In this document: positions 31,200 to 40,892 of the stretch, piece after piece
Layout of the letters: the number at the start of each line of letters is the position of its first letter
Numbering within the stretch: position 1 is the stretch's first letter
Source of the DNA: Bombyx mori
Lineage: Eukaryota > Arthropoda > Insecta > Lepidoptera > Bombycidae
NCBI RefSeq assembly: GCF_030269925.1
Contig: NC_085107.1
Coordinates: forward strand, 7,750,001-7,814,000
Length of the DNA: 64,000 nt
Direction of reading: 5' to 3'
The notes under the pieces: generated by a model
What the model was told of the DNA's origin: nothing
The model's database searches: none
The model's input: the letters and a program-made list of their open reading frames with translations, nothing else
Made by a program: the position numbers and the translations under genes

Positions 31200-34082
31200 A
31201 TGGCGCAAAACGCTAGAGAGAAACCATATTCCCTTACGTTAGCATTCTACAATGCTAACGGACTCGCGCGACAACGCGATCAAATTTACGAATTCCTCCG
31301 CGACAATCTTGTAGATATTCTGCTAGTGCAGGAGACCTGCCTGAAGCCCTCGCGTCGTGACCCGAAAGTCGCGAATTACGTCATGGTTAGGAATGACAGA
31401 CTCACCGCCTCCAAAGGCGGGACTGCCATTTACTATAGGCGGGCCCTGCACGTTGTCCCTCTCGATACCCCCTCGCTCTCACATATCGAGGCGTCAGTGT
31501 GCCGTATCTCGCTGACGGGACACCAGCCGATCGTCATCGCATCCGTCTATCTCCCCCCGGACAAGCCCCTTCTGAGCAGTGACATCGAGTCACTGTTCGG
31601 CATGGGAGACTCCGTCGTCCTGGCAGGCGATTTAAATTGCCACCACACTAGGTGGAACTGCCACAGTTCAAACATAAATGGTAGGCGTCTCGACGCGTTT
31701 ATAGACGACCTTACCTTTGAAGTAGTCGGTCCCCCAACTCCAACATGTTATCCGTATAACATCGCGCTCCGTCCGAGCACTATAGACCTGGCACTGCTGA
31801 GGAACGTAACTCTGCGCTTGCGTTCCATCGAAGCAATGTCAGAGCTCGACTCAGACCACCGACCTGTCGTTATGCAGCTCGGTCGCCCCCACAACCCAGT
31901 CACAGCTACGAGGACCATGGTGGACTGGAAGAAGCTGGGCAAATGCTTAGCCGATGCCGCTCCACCAATCCTCCCCTGCGGCCCGGATTCAACTCCCTCC
32001 CCCGAGGACACAGTCGAATCCATAAACATCATCACGGATCACATCTCTTCCGCGATCATAAGATCCTCAAAAGAAGTCGATGTGGAGGATAGCTTCCACC
32101 GCATCAGACTGTCCCCCGAACTTAGGAACCTCCTAAGAGTTAGAAACGCGGCAATCCGGGCCTACGATCAACTTCCCACGCACTCAAACCGGATTCGGAT
32201 GCGTCGTCTACAGCGGGATGTAAAATCTCGCCTAAGCGACGCCCGAAATGAGAATTGGGATAGTTACTTAGAAGGACTCGCGCCCTCTCATCAAGCATAC
32301 TGGCGACTAGCAAGGACTCTCAAGTCCGAAACTACCGCTACTATGCCTCCTCTCGTACGCCCTTCAGGCCAACCACCGGCTTTCGATGACGATGACAAGG
32401 CAGAGTTGCTGGCCGATGCACTGCAAGAGCAGTGCACCACCAGCACTCAATACGCGGACCCCGAACACACCGAGGCAGTCGACAGGGAGGTCGAGCGCAG
32501 AGCTTCCCTGCCACCCTCGGACGCGTTACCCCCCATTACCTCTGACGAAGTTAGAGAAGTAATAGACAACCTTCAACCTAAGAAGGCACCCGGCTCCGAC
32601 GGCATCCGCAACCGCGCGTTAAAACTCTTACCAGTCCAACTGATAACAATGTTGGCTACCATCTTAAATGCTGCTATGACGCACTGCATCTTTCCGGCGG
32701 TATGGAAAGAAGCAGACGTTATCGGTATACACAAGCCGGGCAAACCGAATAATGAAACCGCTAGTTACCGACCGATTAGTCTCCTCCCAGCGATAGGCAA
32801 AATTTACGAACGGCTCCTTCGGAAACGCCTCTGGGACTTCGTTACCGCGAATAAAATTCTAATAGACGAGCAGTTTGGATTCCGCGCCAAACACTCGTGC
32901 GTACAACAAGTGCACCGCCTCACGGAGCACATCTTAATAGGGCTAAATAGGCGTAAACAAATCCCGACCGGCGCCCTCTTCTTCGATGTAGCGAAGGCGT
33001 TCGACAAAGTCTGGCACAACGGTTTGATCTACAAACTGTACAACATGGGAGTGCCAGACAGACTCGTGCTCATCATACGAGACTTCTTGTCGAACCGTTC
33101 GTTTCGATATCGAGTAGAGGGAACTCGTTCTCGTCCCCGTCATCTGACTGCCGGAGTCCCGCAAGGCTCCGCACTCTCCCCGTTACTATTTAGTTTGTAT
33201 ATCAACGATATACCCCGGTCTCCGGAGACCCATCTAGCGCTCTTCGCCGATGACACGGCTATCTACTACTCGTGTAGGAAGATGTCGCTGCTTCATCGGC
33301 GACTCCAGACCGCAGTAACCACCATGGGACAGTGGTTCCGGAAGTGGCGAATAGACATTAACCCCACGAAAAGCACAGCGGTGCTATTCAAAAGGGGTCG
33401 CCCTCCGAATACCACTTCGAGCACCCCACTCCCCAGTAGGCGCGTAAACACCTCCGCCGTTAGCCCCATCACTCTCTTTGACCAGCCCATACCGTGGGCC
33501 CCGAAGGTCAAATACCTAGGCGTCACCCTCGACAGAGGGATGACACTCCGTCCCCACGTAAAAACGGTACGCGATCGCGCCGCGTTTATACTAGGACGAC
33601 TCTACCCAATGCTTTGTAGACGAAGCAAACTGTCCCTCCGTAACAAGGTAACCCTCTACAAAACTTGCATACGCCCCGTCATGACGTATGCAAGCGTAGT
33701 GTTCGCTCACGCGGCCCGCACCAACTTGAAACCCCTTCAGGTAATACAATCCCGATTCTGCAGGATAGCCGTCGGAGCACCATGGTTCCAGAGGAACGTG
33801 GACCTCCACGATGACCTGGAGCTCGACCCCGTCAGTAAGTATCTACAGTCGGCATCGCTGCGCCACTTTGAGAAGGCGGCACGACATGAGAACCCTCTTG
33901 TCGTGGCCGCCGGAAACTACATACCCGATCCTGTAGACCGTTTGGTAAACCGTCGACGTCGCCCAAAGCACGTCATCACGGATCCTCCTGATCCACTAAC
34001 GGTGCTTTTAGGCAATACAAGCACCGGTCACCGTCCTCGCCGAACCCGTCGCTTGCGACGAAGGGCTCGACGAGCGAATTAA
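31200..34082 (+). CDS. Jockey A ORF2 (endonuclease + reverse transcriptase, 960 aa)
   Basis: Nicks target DNA and copies element RNA by target-primed reverse transcription. An APE-type endonuclease fills residues 1-235: QETCLKP (catalytic Glu 44), GDLNCHHTRWN (144-154), SDHRP (218-222). The RT spans about 460-740: APGSDGI, SYRPISLLP, FGFRAKHSC, FFDVAKAFDKVWH, GVPQGSALSP and the catalytic FADD (682-685), then YLGVTLD. A basic Arg-rich C-terminus ends the protein. All key motifs are present, so the enzyme looks intact. It differs from ORF2 of C at only a few positions. Confidence 0.94.
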   Translation: MAQNAREKPYSLTLAFYNANGLARQRDQIYEFLRDNLVDILLVQETCLKPSRRDPKVANYVMVRNDRLTASKGGTAIYYRRALHVVPLDTPSLSHIEASVCRISLTGHQPIVIASVYLPPDKPLLSSDIESLFGMGDSVVLAGDLNCHHTRWNCHSSNINGRRLDAFIDDLTFEVVGPPTPTCYPYNIALRPSTIDLALLRNVTLRLRSIEAMSELDSDHRPVVMQLGRPHNPVTATRTMVDWKKLGKCLADAAPPILPCGPDSTPSPEDTVESINIITDHISSAIIRSSKEVDVEDSFHRIRLSPELRNLLRVRNAAIRAYDQLPTHSNRIRMRRLQRDVKSRLSDARNENWDSYLEGLAPSHQAYWRLARTLKSETTATMPPLVRPSGQPPAFDDDDKAELLADALQEQCTTSTQYADPEHTEAVDREVERRASLPPSDALPPITSDEVREVIDNLQPKKAPGSDGIRNRALKLLPVQLITMLATILNAAMTHCIFPAVWKEADVIGIHKPGKPNNETASYRPISLLPAIGKIYERLLRKRLWDFVTANKILIDEQFGFRAKHSCVQQVHRLTEHILIGLNRRKQIPTGALFFDVAKAFDKVWHNGLIYKLYNMGVPDRLVLIIRDFLSNRSFRYRVEGTRSRPRHLTAGVPQGSALSPLLFSLYINDIPRSPETHLALFADDTAIYYSCRKMSLLHRRLQTAVTTMGQWFRKWRIDINPTKSTAVLFKRGRPPNTTSSTPLPSRRVNTSAVSPITLFDQPIPWAPKVKYLGVTLDRGMTLRPHVKTVRDRAAFILGRLYPMLCRRSKLSLRNKVTLYKTCIRPVMTYASVVFAHAARTNLKPLQVIQSRFCRIAVGAPWFQRNVDLHDDLELDPVSKYLQSASLRHFEKAARHENPLVVAAGNYIPDPVDRLVNRRRRPKHVITDPPDPLTVLLGNTSTGHRPRRTRRLRRRARRAN

Positions 34083-34292
34083 CCCACAGACACAGCCCAC
34101 TGAGTTTCTCGCCGGATCTTCTCAGTGGGTCGCGCTTCCGATCCGGTGGTAGATTCTGCGAAGCACTGCTCTTGCTAGGGCGGTGTTAGCAATTCTCCGG
34201 TTTGAGCCCCGCGAGCTCACCTACACAAGCTAGGGTAAGCTGAAATAGCCTCTCAAGGCTATCAGCATAGGTAGGAAAAAAAAAAAAAAAAA
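34083..34292 (+). other. Jockey A 3'UTR with stem-loops and poly-A
   Basis: CCCACTGAG pairs with CTCAGTGGG around a loop containing TTTCTCGCCGGATCTT (34099-34132). Nearer the end ATAGCCT pairs with AGGCTAT (34244-34264). The same elements recur in B, C and D and, in part, in the relic at 19490-19730. Confidence 0.8.
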
Positions 34293-34303
34293 CTGCAAAT
34301 TCA

Positions 34304-34530
34304 TTCTCGCTCACGACTCGGTCGTGCGCGGACGTGCTTTCCGATCCGTGGCCCGCTTGCGAGCTGCGTCTCTGAACTCACAGCTGTGCTCGACAGTTTA
34401 GTGACCGTGAATACATTCTCGTTTACGACTCGGTTGTGTGTGAACGTGCCTTCCAATCCGTTGGTCGCTTGCGACCTACGCATCGGAATACACATTTGTG
34501 CGTGATAGTGTTGTGACCGTGAATACCCAC
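34304..34530 (+). promoter_or_regulatory. Jockey B promoter: two tandem monomers
   Basis: With +1 at the last A of the target (34303), the start reads TCATTC, an initiator match, and GGACGT sits at +28 to +33 (34330-34335). About 110 bases later the unit repeats (ATTCTCGTTTACGACTCGG), with GAACGT at the same spacing. Both monomers end with GTGACCGTGAATAC. Tandem promoter monomers in a 5'UTR are known from some mammalian L1s; here they are an observation from this sequence. Confidence 0.65.
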
Positions 34531-34863
34531 CTCATACCAACTGTCTTTTTCAAGGCAACCAATCGCTACGATCAGGCTTCCTGTGGCACTCACAGGCTAG
34601 CGATTTCCTAACCCTTCCCAAAACAACAGTCTTTTTCAAGACTAGACCCCCGCTCGCGATTCTGCCTGCTGTAGCACTATACAGCCCGAGCGGGTTCCTT
34701 TCCTTTTCCCCGCCGATTGCCGTTTTCACGGCATAGGCATTCCCCCCCCCTGCTCCTTGCTGTCCTGCAGCACAGGGGGGTTACAAATCCTATCCGGGGC
34801 CTCGCCTTTCGGCGAGTTCAACAAAAGTCCCGGGGCCGCCCCCCCTGGGCAAGAAGACCGAAG

Positions 34864-36492
34864 ATGAAAGAAGATTGTGATAGTGTCAGTGACAGTGATT
34901 TTGTCGGGTTCCTCCGGGAAAGGTACCCGACAATTAGGGCCGAATATCAGGCATATAGGGCCTCTCGTGGCAATCCCTCCCCCCCCGCGTCCGTCGCCGC
35001 GTATTTCAAACGTGCCTCGGAGGCACGCCGCGCGCCCCCCGCCGCCGCGTTAAGTTCGAGCGCACGTTCCGACGATGCGGCTCACATAGCGCCTAACGCA
35101 ACCCCCACCCCCGCGCCCGCGTCGTTTACGTCATCGCGCGCTTCGTCCGTCGCGACCTCGATCGTTTCGAGTTCAGGCTCCGATACCGAATCGGAGATGG
35201 ATTTCGAATCCGCGTCAAGCCCTCAGCCTGGAACCTCGGATGGGTTCCAAACCGTAACGCGCGGTAAAAAGCGTTCTCGCGCCGTGGAGTCCCGGAGCTC
35301 CACGACGAAGCAAACTAAATCCGCGACCGCCTCCCGCCCACAGGTAGTCGTGACACCGGAGTCGGACTCCGCTCGCCGCGTAACCCCGCCGCCGCGTCCC
35401 AAGCCCGCGCCCGCTCCTAAAGTAGCTGCCCCACCCCCGCTGATACTTCAAGAGAAGACAGCGTGGAATCGCGTGTCTCAGGCCCTTCAGGCCAACAAAA
35501 TTAATTACACCCATGCGCGTAACGTCGCGCATGGGATTCAGATAAAGGTCGCAACGCCGGGCGACCATAGGGCCCTCTCTTCATACCTCCGAAAGGAGAA
35601 CATAGGTTTCCACACCTATGCTCTTCAGGAGGACCGCGAGCTCCGCGTAGTGATACGCGGAGTCCCTAAGGAGTTAGACATCGATTACATAAAGGAGGAT
35701 CTGACCGCTCAGTCCCTCCCGTTAGTTAGCGTGCACCGGATGCACAGTGGGCGGGGCAAGCAGCCCTACAACATGATCCTGGTAGCTCTAGAACCCACCC
35801 CGGAGGCCAAAAAGAAGATCGCATGTCTCACGACAATTTGCGGCCTATCCGGGATCTCGATCGAAGCCCCCCATAAGCGTGGCACTCCCGGGCAGTGCTA
35901 CAGGTGCCAACTCTATGGCCACTCGGCGCGTAATTGCCACGCGCGCCCCCGCTGCGTGAAATGCCTCGGCGATCACGCTACGATAGATTGCGTTAGAGAT
36001 AGGGAAACCGCGACCGAACCTCCCAGCTGTGTCCTATGCCTTAAGCAAGGGCACCCCGCGAACTACCGTGGATGTCCCAGGGCTCCGCGAAAACGCCCAA
36101 CCCACCCAGCTCCGCGAACCGTCGGCCCAAAGACTTCGGCACCTTCAGTGCCGAAACCCGCCTTCGTGCCGGCTGCAGTTCCCACGGTCTCGGCGTGGAA
36201 AAAGCCGCTGCCGTATACGAAGGCGGGAACGGAAACCGCACCCCCGCCCCCGCTCGTGACACGCCCCGCGCCCCAGCCCCTGCTCGCACCTCGCCCCGCG
36301 CCCGCGTTCCGTCCCCCGCAACCCTCTACCGTCAACGACTTCGCGCTCGTGCGTGACTTCGTCACTGCGGTGAACTTCGACCGTCTGCGATCGTTCGCAG
36401 ACGCGATACGTAGGTCGGTAACCCCCGAACAGCGGCTCGCGGCCGCATTCGATCACATGGACGTCTACGAGTCCGTGTCGCGTACGTTATAA
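34864..36492 (+). CDS. Jockey B ORF1 (Gag-like protein, 542 aa)
   Basis: Open frame from ATG 34864 (MKEDCDSVSD). Same architecture as A ORF1: N-terminal acidic/serine region, PRE_C2HC-like domain (IRGVPKELDIDY), three CCHC knuckles and a Pro/Ala-rich tail. The N-terminal 150 residues differ clearly from A and C, while the central and C-terminal parts are very similar. Close to D ORF1. It is intact although its ORF2 partner is not, so it could in principle still make Gag-like protein. Confidence 0.9.
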   Translation: MKEDCDSVSDSDFVGFLRERYPTIRAEYQAYRASRGNPSPPASVAAYFKRASEARRAPPAAALSSSARSDDAAHIAPNATPTPAPASFTSSRASSVATSIVSSSGSDTESEMDFESASSPQPGTSDGFQTVTRGKKRSRAVESRSSTTKQTKSATASRPQVVVTPESDSARRVTPPPRPKPAPAPKVAAPPPLILQEKTAWNRVSQALQANKINYTHARNVAHGIQIKVATPGDHRALSSYLRKENIGFHTYALQEDRELRVVIRGVPKELDIDYIKEDLTAQSLPLVSVHRMHSGRGKQPYNMILVALEPTPEAKKKIACLTTICGLSGISIEAPHKRGTPGQCYRCQLYGHSARNCHARPRCVKCLGDHATIDCVRDRETATEPPSCVLCLKQGHPANYRGCPRAPRKRPTHPAPRTVGPKTSAPSVPKPAFVPAAVPTVSAWKKPLPYTKAGTETAPPPPLVTRPAPQPLLAPRPAPAFRPPQPSTVNDFALVRDFVTAVNFDRLRSFADAIRRSVTPEQRLAAAFDHMDVYESVSRTL

Positions 36493-36511
36493 AAATCTTT
36501 ACCGGTAACCA

Positions 36512-38772
36512 ATGGCGCAAAAAGGTAGAGAAAAACCGTATTCCCTTACGTTAGCATTCTATAATGCTAACGGACTCGCGCGGCAACGCGATCAAATTTT
36601 TGAATTCCTCCGCGATAATCTTGTAGATATTCTATTAGTGCAGGAAACCTGTCTGAAGCCCTCGCGTCGCGACCCGAAAGTCGCGAATTACGTCATGGTT
36701 AGGAATGACAGACTCACCGCCTCCAAAGGCGGGACTGCCATTTACTATAGGCGGGCCCTGCACGTTGTCCCTCTCGATACTCCCTCGCTCTCACATATCG
36801 AGGCATCAGTGTGCCGTATCTCGCTGACGGGACACCAGCCGATCGTCATCGCATCCGTTTATCTCCCCCCGGACAAGCCCCTCCTGAGCAGTGACATCGA
36901 GTCACTGTTCGGCATGGGAGACTCCGTCATCCTGGCAGGCGATTTAAATTGCCACCACACTAGGTGGAACTGCCATCGTACAAACGTTAACGGTAGGCGT
37001 CTCGACGCGTTTATAGACGACCTCACCTTTGAAATAGTCGGTCCCCCAACTTCAACATGTTATCCGTATAACATCGCGCTCCGTCCGAGCACTATAGACC
37101 TGGCATTGCTTAGGAACGTAACTCTGCGCTTGCGTTCCATCGAAGCAATGTCAGAGCTCGACTCAGACCACCGACCTGTCGTTATGCAGCTCGGTCGCCC
37201 TCACAACCCAGTCACTGTTACGAGGACCATGGTGGATTGGAATAAGCTGGGCACGTGCCTAGCCGACGCCGCTCCGCCAATCCTCCCTTACGGCCCGGAT
37301 TCGAATCCATCCCCCGAGGACACCGTCGAATCCATAAACATCATTACCGATCACATCTCTTCCGCGATCATTAGATCTTCAAAAGAAGTCGATGTGGAGG
37401 ACAGCTTCCACCGCATCAGACTGTCCCCCGATCTTAGGAATCTCTTAAGAGTTAGGAACGCGGCAATCCGGGCCTACGATCGTCTTCCCACACCTTCAAA
37501 CCGGATTCAGATGCGTCGTCTACAACGCGAAGTCCACTCCCGCTTAAGCGACGCGCGTAACGATAATTGGCATAGTTATTTAGAACAACTCGCGCCCTCC
37601 CACCAAGCATACTGGCGACTAGCTAGGACTCTCAAATCCGAAACTACCGCTACTATGCCTCCCCTCGTACGCCCTTCAGGCCAACCACCGGCATTCGATG
37701 ACGATGACAAGGCTGAGTTGCTGGCCGATGCACTGCAAGAACAGTGCACCACCAGCACTCAACACGCGGACCCCGAACACACCGAGTTAGTCGACAGGGA
37801 GGTCGAGCGCAGAGCTTCCCTGCCCCCCTCCGACGCGTTACCCCCCATTACTACTGACGAAGTTAGAGACGCGATCCACAACCTCCAACCTAGGAAGGCA
37901 CCCGGCTCCGACGGCATCCATAACCGCGCGCTAAAACTCTTGCCAGTCCAACTGATAGCAATGTTGGCTACAATTTTAAATGCCGCTATGACGCACTGCA
38001 TCTTTCCCGCGGTGTGGAAAGAAGCGAACGTTATCGGTATACATAAGCCGGGCAAACCGACAAACGAAACTTCTAGTTACCGTCCGATTAGTCTCCTCTC
38101 GACGATAGGAAAAATTTACGAACGGCTCCTTAGGAAACGCCTCTGGGATTTTGTTACCGCGAACAAAATTCTCATAGACGAACAGTTCGGATTCCGCTCT
38201 AAACACTCGTGCGTACAACAAGTGCACCGCCTCACGGAGCACATTCTGATAGGACTAAATAGGCGTAAACAAATCCCGACCGGCGCCCTCTTCTTCGACA
38301 TCGCGAAGGCGTTCGACAAAGTCTGGCACAACGGTTTAATTTACAAACTGTACAACATGGGAGTGCCAGACAGACTCGTGCTCATCATACGAGACTTCTT
38401 GTCGAACCGTTCGTTTCGATATCGAGTAGAGGGAACTCGTTGTTACTACTACTCGTGTAGGAAGATGTCGCTGCTTCATCGGCGACTCCAGATCGCAGTA
38501 GCCACCATGGGACAGTGGTTCCGGAAGTGGCGAATAGACATCAACCCCACGAAAAGCGCAGCGGTGCTCTTCAAAAGGGGTCGCCCTCCGAACATCACTT
38601 CGAGCATCCCACTCCGTAGTAGGCGCGCAAACACCTCCGCCGTTAGTCCCATCACTCTCTTTGGCCAGCCCATACCGTGGGTCTCGAAGGTCAAATATCT
38701 AGGCGTCACCCTCGACAGAGGGATGACATTCCGTCCCCATATAAAAACGGTACGCGACCGCGCCGCGTTTAT
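36512..38772 (+). pseudogene. Jockey B ORF2, 5' part (RT catalytic box deleted)
   Basis: The endonuclease domain is complete. The RT reads normally to VEGTR and then jumps to YYSCRKMS. Compared with D, 45 residues are replaced by two (near 38438-38447), a net in-frame loss of 129 bp that removes GVPQGSALSP and the FADD catalytic aspartates. The frame is then cut at 38772 by element C. It cannot make an active RT. The apparent continuation to 38926 reads into the 5'UTR of C. Confidence 0.92.
38762..38772 (+). other. Target-site duplication of element C (left)
   Basis: GCCGCGTTTAT here is repeated at 43988-43998, directly after the poly-A of C. It lies in B ORF2, which fixes C as younger than B. 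Confidence 0.92.
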
Positions 38773-39266
38773 CAGTTCCGATCGCAACACGGTTGAGCCC
38801 GGACGCGTTTTCCCGAGAAATTGTCGCTGCTGTCGCGATCGTGTGTTTGGATTGCACGACATTGTCGTCGACGTTGTTTTGCATTCCGGACGCTCTGTCG
38901 CTGGCATCGCGACCTTGAATCGGTAAAGCGTATTTCGTGTTCGTAGTTTTGCACTCGAAACGACAACTCATTTATCATCCACTCATTTCATTATTAAATT
39001 TATTTATCTATTCGGCGTGCAAAACAGTCTCTTTCGAGACTAACCCCCCGCTGAGATCACCGCTTGTTGTGGCATTCTCACAACCCAGTGGGGCCCCACC
39101 TTCCCAAACTCCACCCCAATCCTAGCCGACTGCCGTTTTCACGGCAAAGGCACTCCCCCCCCTTGGAGCTGGTAAAGCTCAGGGGGTGAACTCCTACTCA
39201 GGGGACTCGCCTTTCGGCGAGTGTGCCTTAAGTCCCGGGGACGCCCCCCCCGGGCAAAAACGTAAG

Positions 39267-40877
39267 ATGGAAGAAGAACTCTTAGGATTTCTCGGGTTAC
39301 TTGCCGAAAAGTACCCGGTGTTATCAAACCTCACGGCCGAATTCGCGGCCTACAGGGCCGCCCGCGCGAGTCCCGCCCCGCCCGCGTCCCTCGCCGCGTC
39401 ATTTCGAGCCGCGCAGTCATGCCCCGCCCCCAAACCCAATTTGAGCGCACGTACGCACGTAGCGACTCACGAAGCGCCTAGCGCCAGCGAGGCGCCTAAC
39501 GCACCCGCGACGTTTACACCGATCTCGTCCGTCGCGTCGTCAATCGCCAACTCAGGTTCAGACTCCGATACCGGATCGGAGATGGACTTCGAGTCCGCGA
39601 CGAGCCCGCAGCCCGGAACCTCGGATGGGTTCCAAACGGTAAAACGCGGGAAAAAACGTACTCGCGCCGTGGAGTCCCGGAGCTCCACGACAAAACAAAC
39701 CAAGTCAGCGACTGCCTCCCGTCCGCAGGTAGTCGTGACACCGGAGTCGGACTCCGGCCGCCGCGCAACCCCACCGCCGCGTCCCAAGCCCGCATCCGCG
39801 CAAAAAACCGTCGCCCCGCCCCCGCTGATTCTCCAGGAGAAGTCAGCGTGGAACCGCGTCTCCCAGGCCCTTCAGGCAAACAAAATAAATTATACCCATG
39901 CGCGTAACGTCGCGCATGGGATTCAGATAAAGGTCGCAACGCCGGGCGACCATAGGGCCCTCTCAGCATACCTCCGAAAGGAGAACATAGGTTTCCACAC
40001 CTATGCTCTTCAGGAGGACCGCGAGCTCCGCGTAGTAATACGCGGAGTTCCGAAGGAACTCGACATAGAGTATGTAAGGGAGGATCTGACCGCTCAGTCC
40101 CTCCCGATAGTAAGTGTGCACCGGATGCACAACGGCCGCGACAAAAAACCATATAACATGGTTTTAGTCGCTCTAGAACCAACCCCGGAGGCCAAGAAAA
40201 AGATCGCATGTCTCGCGACAGTATGTGGCCTATCCGGGGTTACCATTGAAGCCCCCCATAGACGTGGCACTCCCGGACAGTGCCACAGATGCCAACTATA
40301 TGGCCACTCGGCTCGGAATTGCCACGCGCGCCCCCGCTGCGTGAAGTGTCTCGGCGATCACGCCACGGTAGATTGCTCGCGAGTTAGGGAAACCGCGACC
40401 GAACCTCCAAGCTGTGTCCTATGCCTTAAGCAAGGGCACCCCGCGAATTACCGTGGATGTCCTAGGGCTCCGCGAAAACGTCCGACCCACCCAGCCCCCC
40501 GTACCGTCGGCCCAAAGACTTCGGTGCCTTCAGCACCGAAACCCGCCTTCGTACCGGCTGCGGTTCCCACCGTCTCGGCGTGGAATAAACCGCTGCCGTA
40601 TACGAGGTCGGGAACACAAACCGCACCCCAGCCCCCGCTCGCGACACGTCCCGCGCCGCAGCCCCTGCTCGCACCTCCCCCCGCGCCCGCGTACCGTCCC
40701 CCGCAACCCTCAGCCGTCAACGACTTCACGCTCGTGCGCGACTTCGTCACGACGGTCAACTTCGACCGTCTGCGATCGTTCGCAGACGCGTTGCGAAGGG
40801 CGGTAAACCCCGAACAACGGCTCGCGGCCGCGTTCGATTACATGGACGTTTACGAGTCCGTGGCCCGTACTTTCTAA
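39267..40877 (+). CDS. Jockey C ORF1 (Gag-like protein, 536 aa)
   Basis: Starts at ATG 39267 (MEEELLGFLG). Identical domain order to A ORF1: Ser/Pro-rich region, PRE_C2HC-like domain and three CCHC knuckles at matching positions. It differs from A mainly by a short difference around residues 75-95 and scattered substitutions. The 15-base spacer to ORF2 is conserved. Confidence 0.92.
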   Translation: MEEELLGFLGLLAEKYPVLSNLTAEFAAYRAARASPAPPASLAASFRAAQSCPAPKPNLSARTHVATHEAPSASEAPNAPATFTPISSVASSIANSGSDSDTGSEMDFESATSPQPGTSDGFQTVKRGKKRTRAVESRSSTTKQTKSATASRPQVVVTPESDSGRRATPPPRPKPASAQKTVAPPPLILQEKSAWNRVSQALQANKINYTHARNVAHGIQIKVATPGDHRALSAYLRKENIGFHTYALQEDRELRVVIRGVPKELDIEYVREDLTAQSLPIVSVHRMHNGRDKKPYNMVLVALEPTPEAKKKIACLATVCGLSGVTIEAPHRRGTPGQCHRCQLYGHSARNCHARPRCVKCLGDHATVDCSRVRETATEPPSCVLCLKQGHPANYRGCPRAPRKRPTHPAPRTVGPKTSVPSAPKPAFVPAAVPTVSAWNKPLPYTRSGTQTAPQPPLATRPAPQPLLAPPPAPAYRPPQPSAVNDFTLVRDFVTTVNFDRLRSFADALRRAVNPEQRLAAAFDYMDVYESVARTF

Positions 40878-40892
40878 AATCACCGGTAATCA

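Larger units (their letters stand above)
29061..34292 (+). mobile_element. Jockey-clade non-LTR element A (5,232 bp)
   Basis: Full-length: 5'UTR starting CAGTTCCG, ORF1 (29568-31184), ORF2 (31200-34082), 3'UTR and a 17-base poly-A. The 11-bp target duplication CTGCAAATTCA flanks it (29050-29060 and 34293-34303). Both ORFs are open, so the copy may be competent. It belongs to the same subfamily as C; their proteins differ at only a few residues. Confidence 0.9.

Noticed and set aside
38773..38926. Continuation of jockey B ORF2 past 38772
   Set aside because: These codons belong to the 5'UTR of element C; the true B sequence resumes at 43988.
39514..40209. 231-codon minus-strand frame opposite jockey C ORF1 (and similar frames opposite A, B, D)
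   Set aside because: Shadow of GC-rich ORF1; no domain, and it exists only because of codon composition of the real gene.
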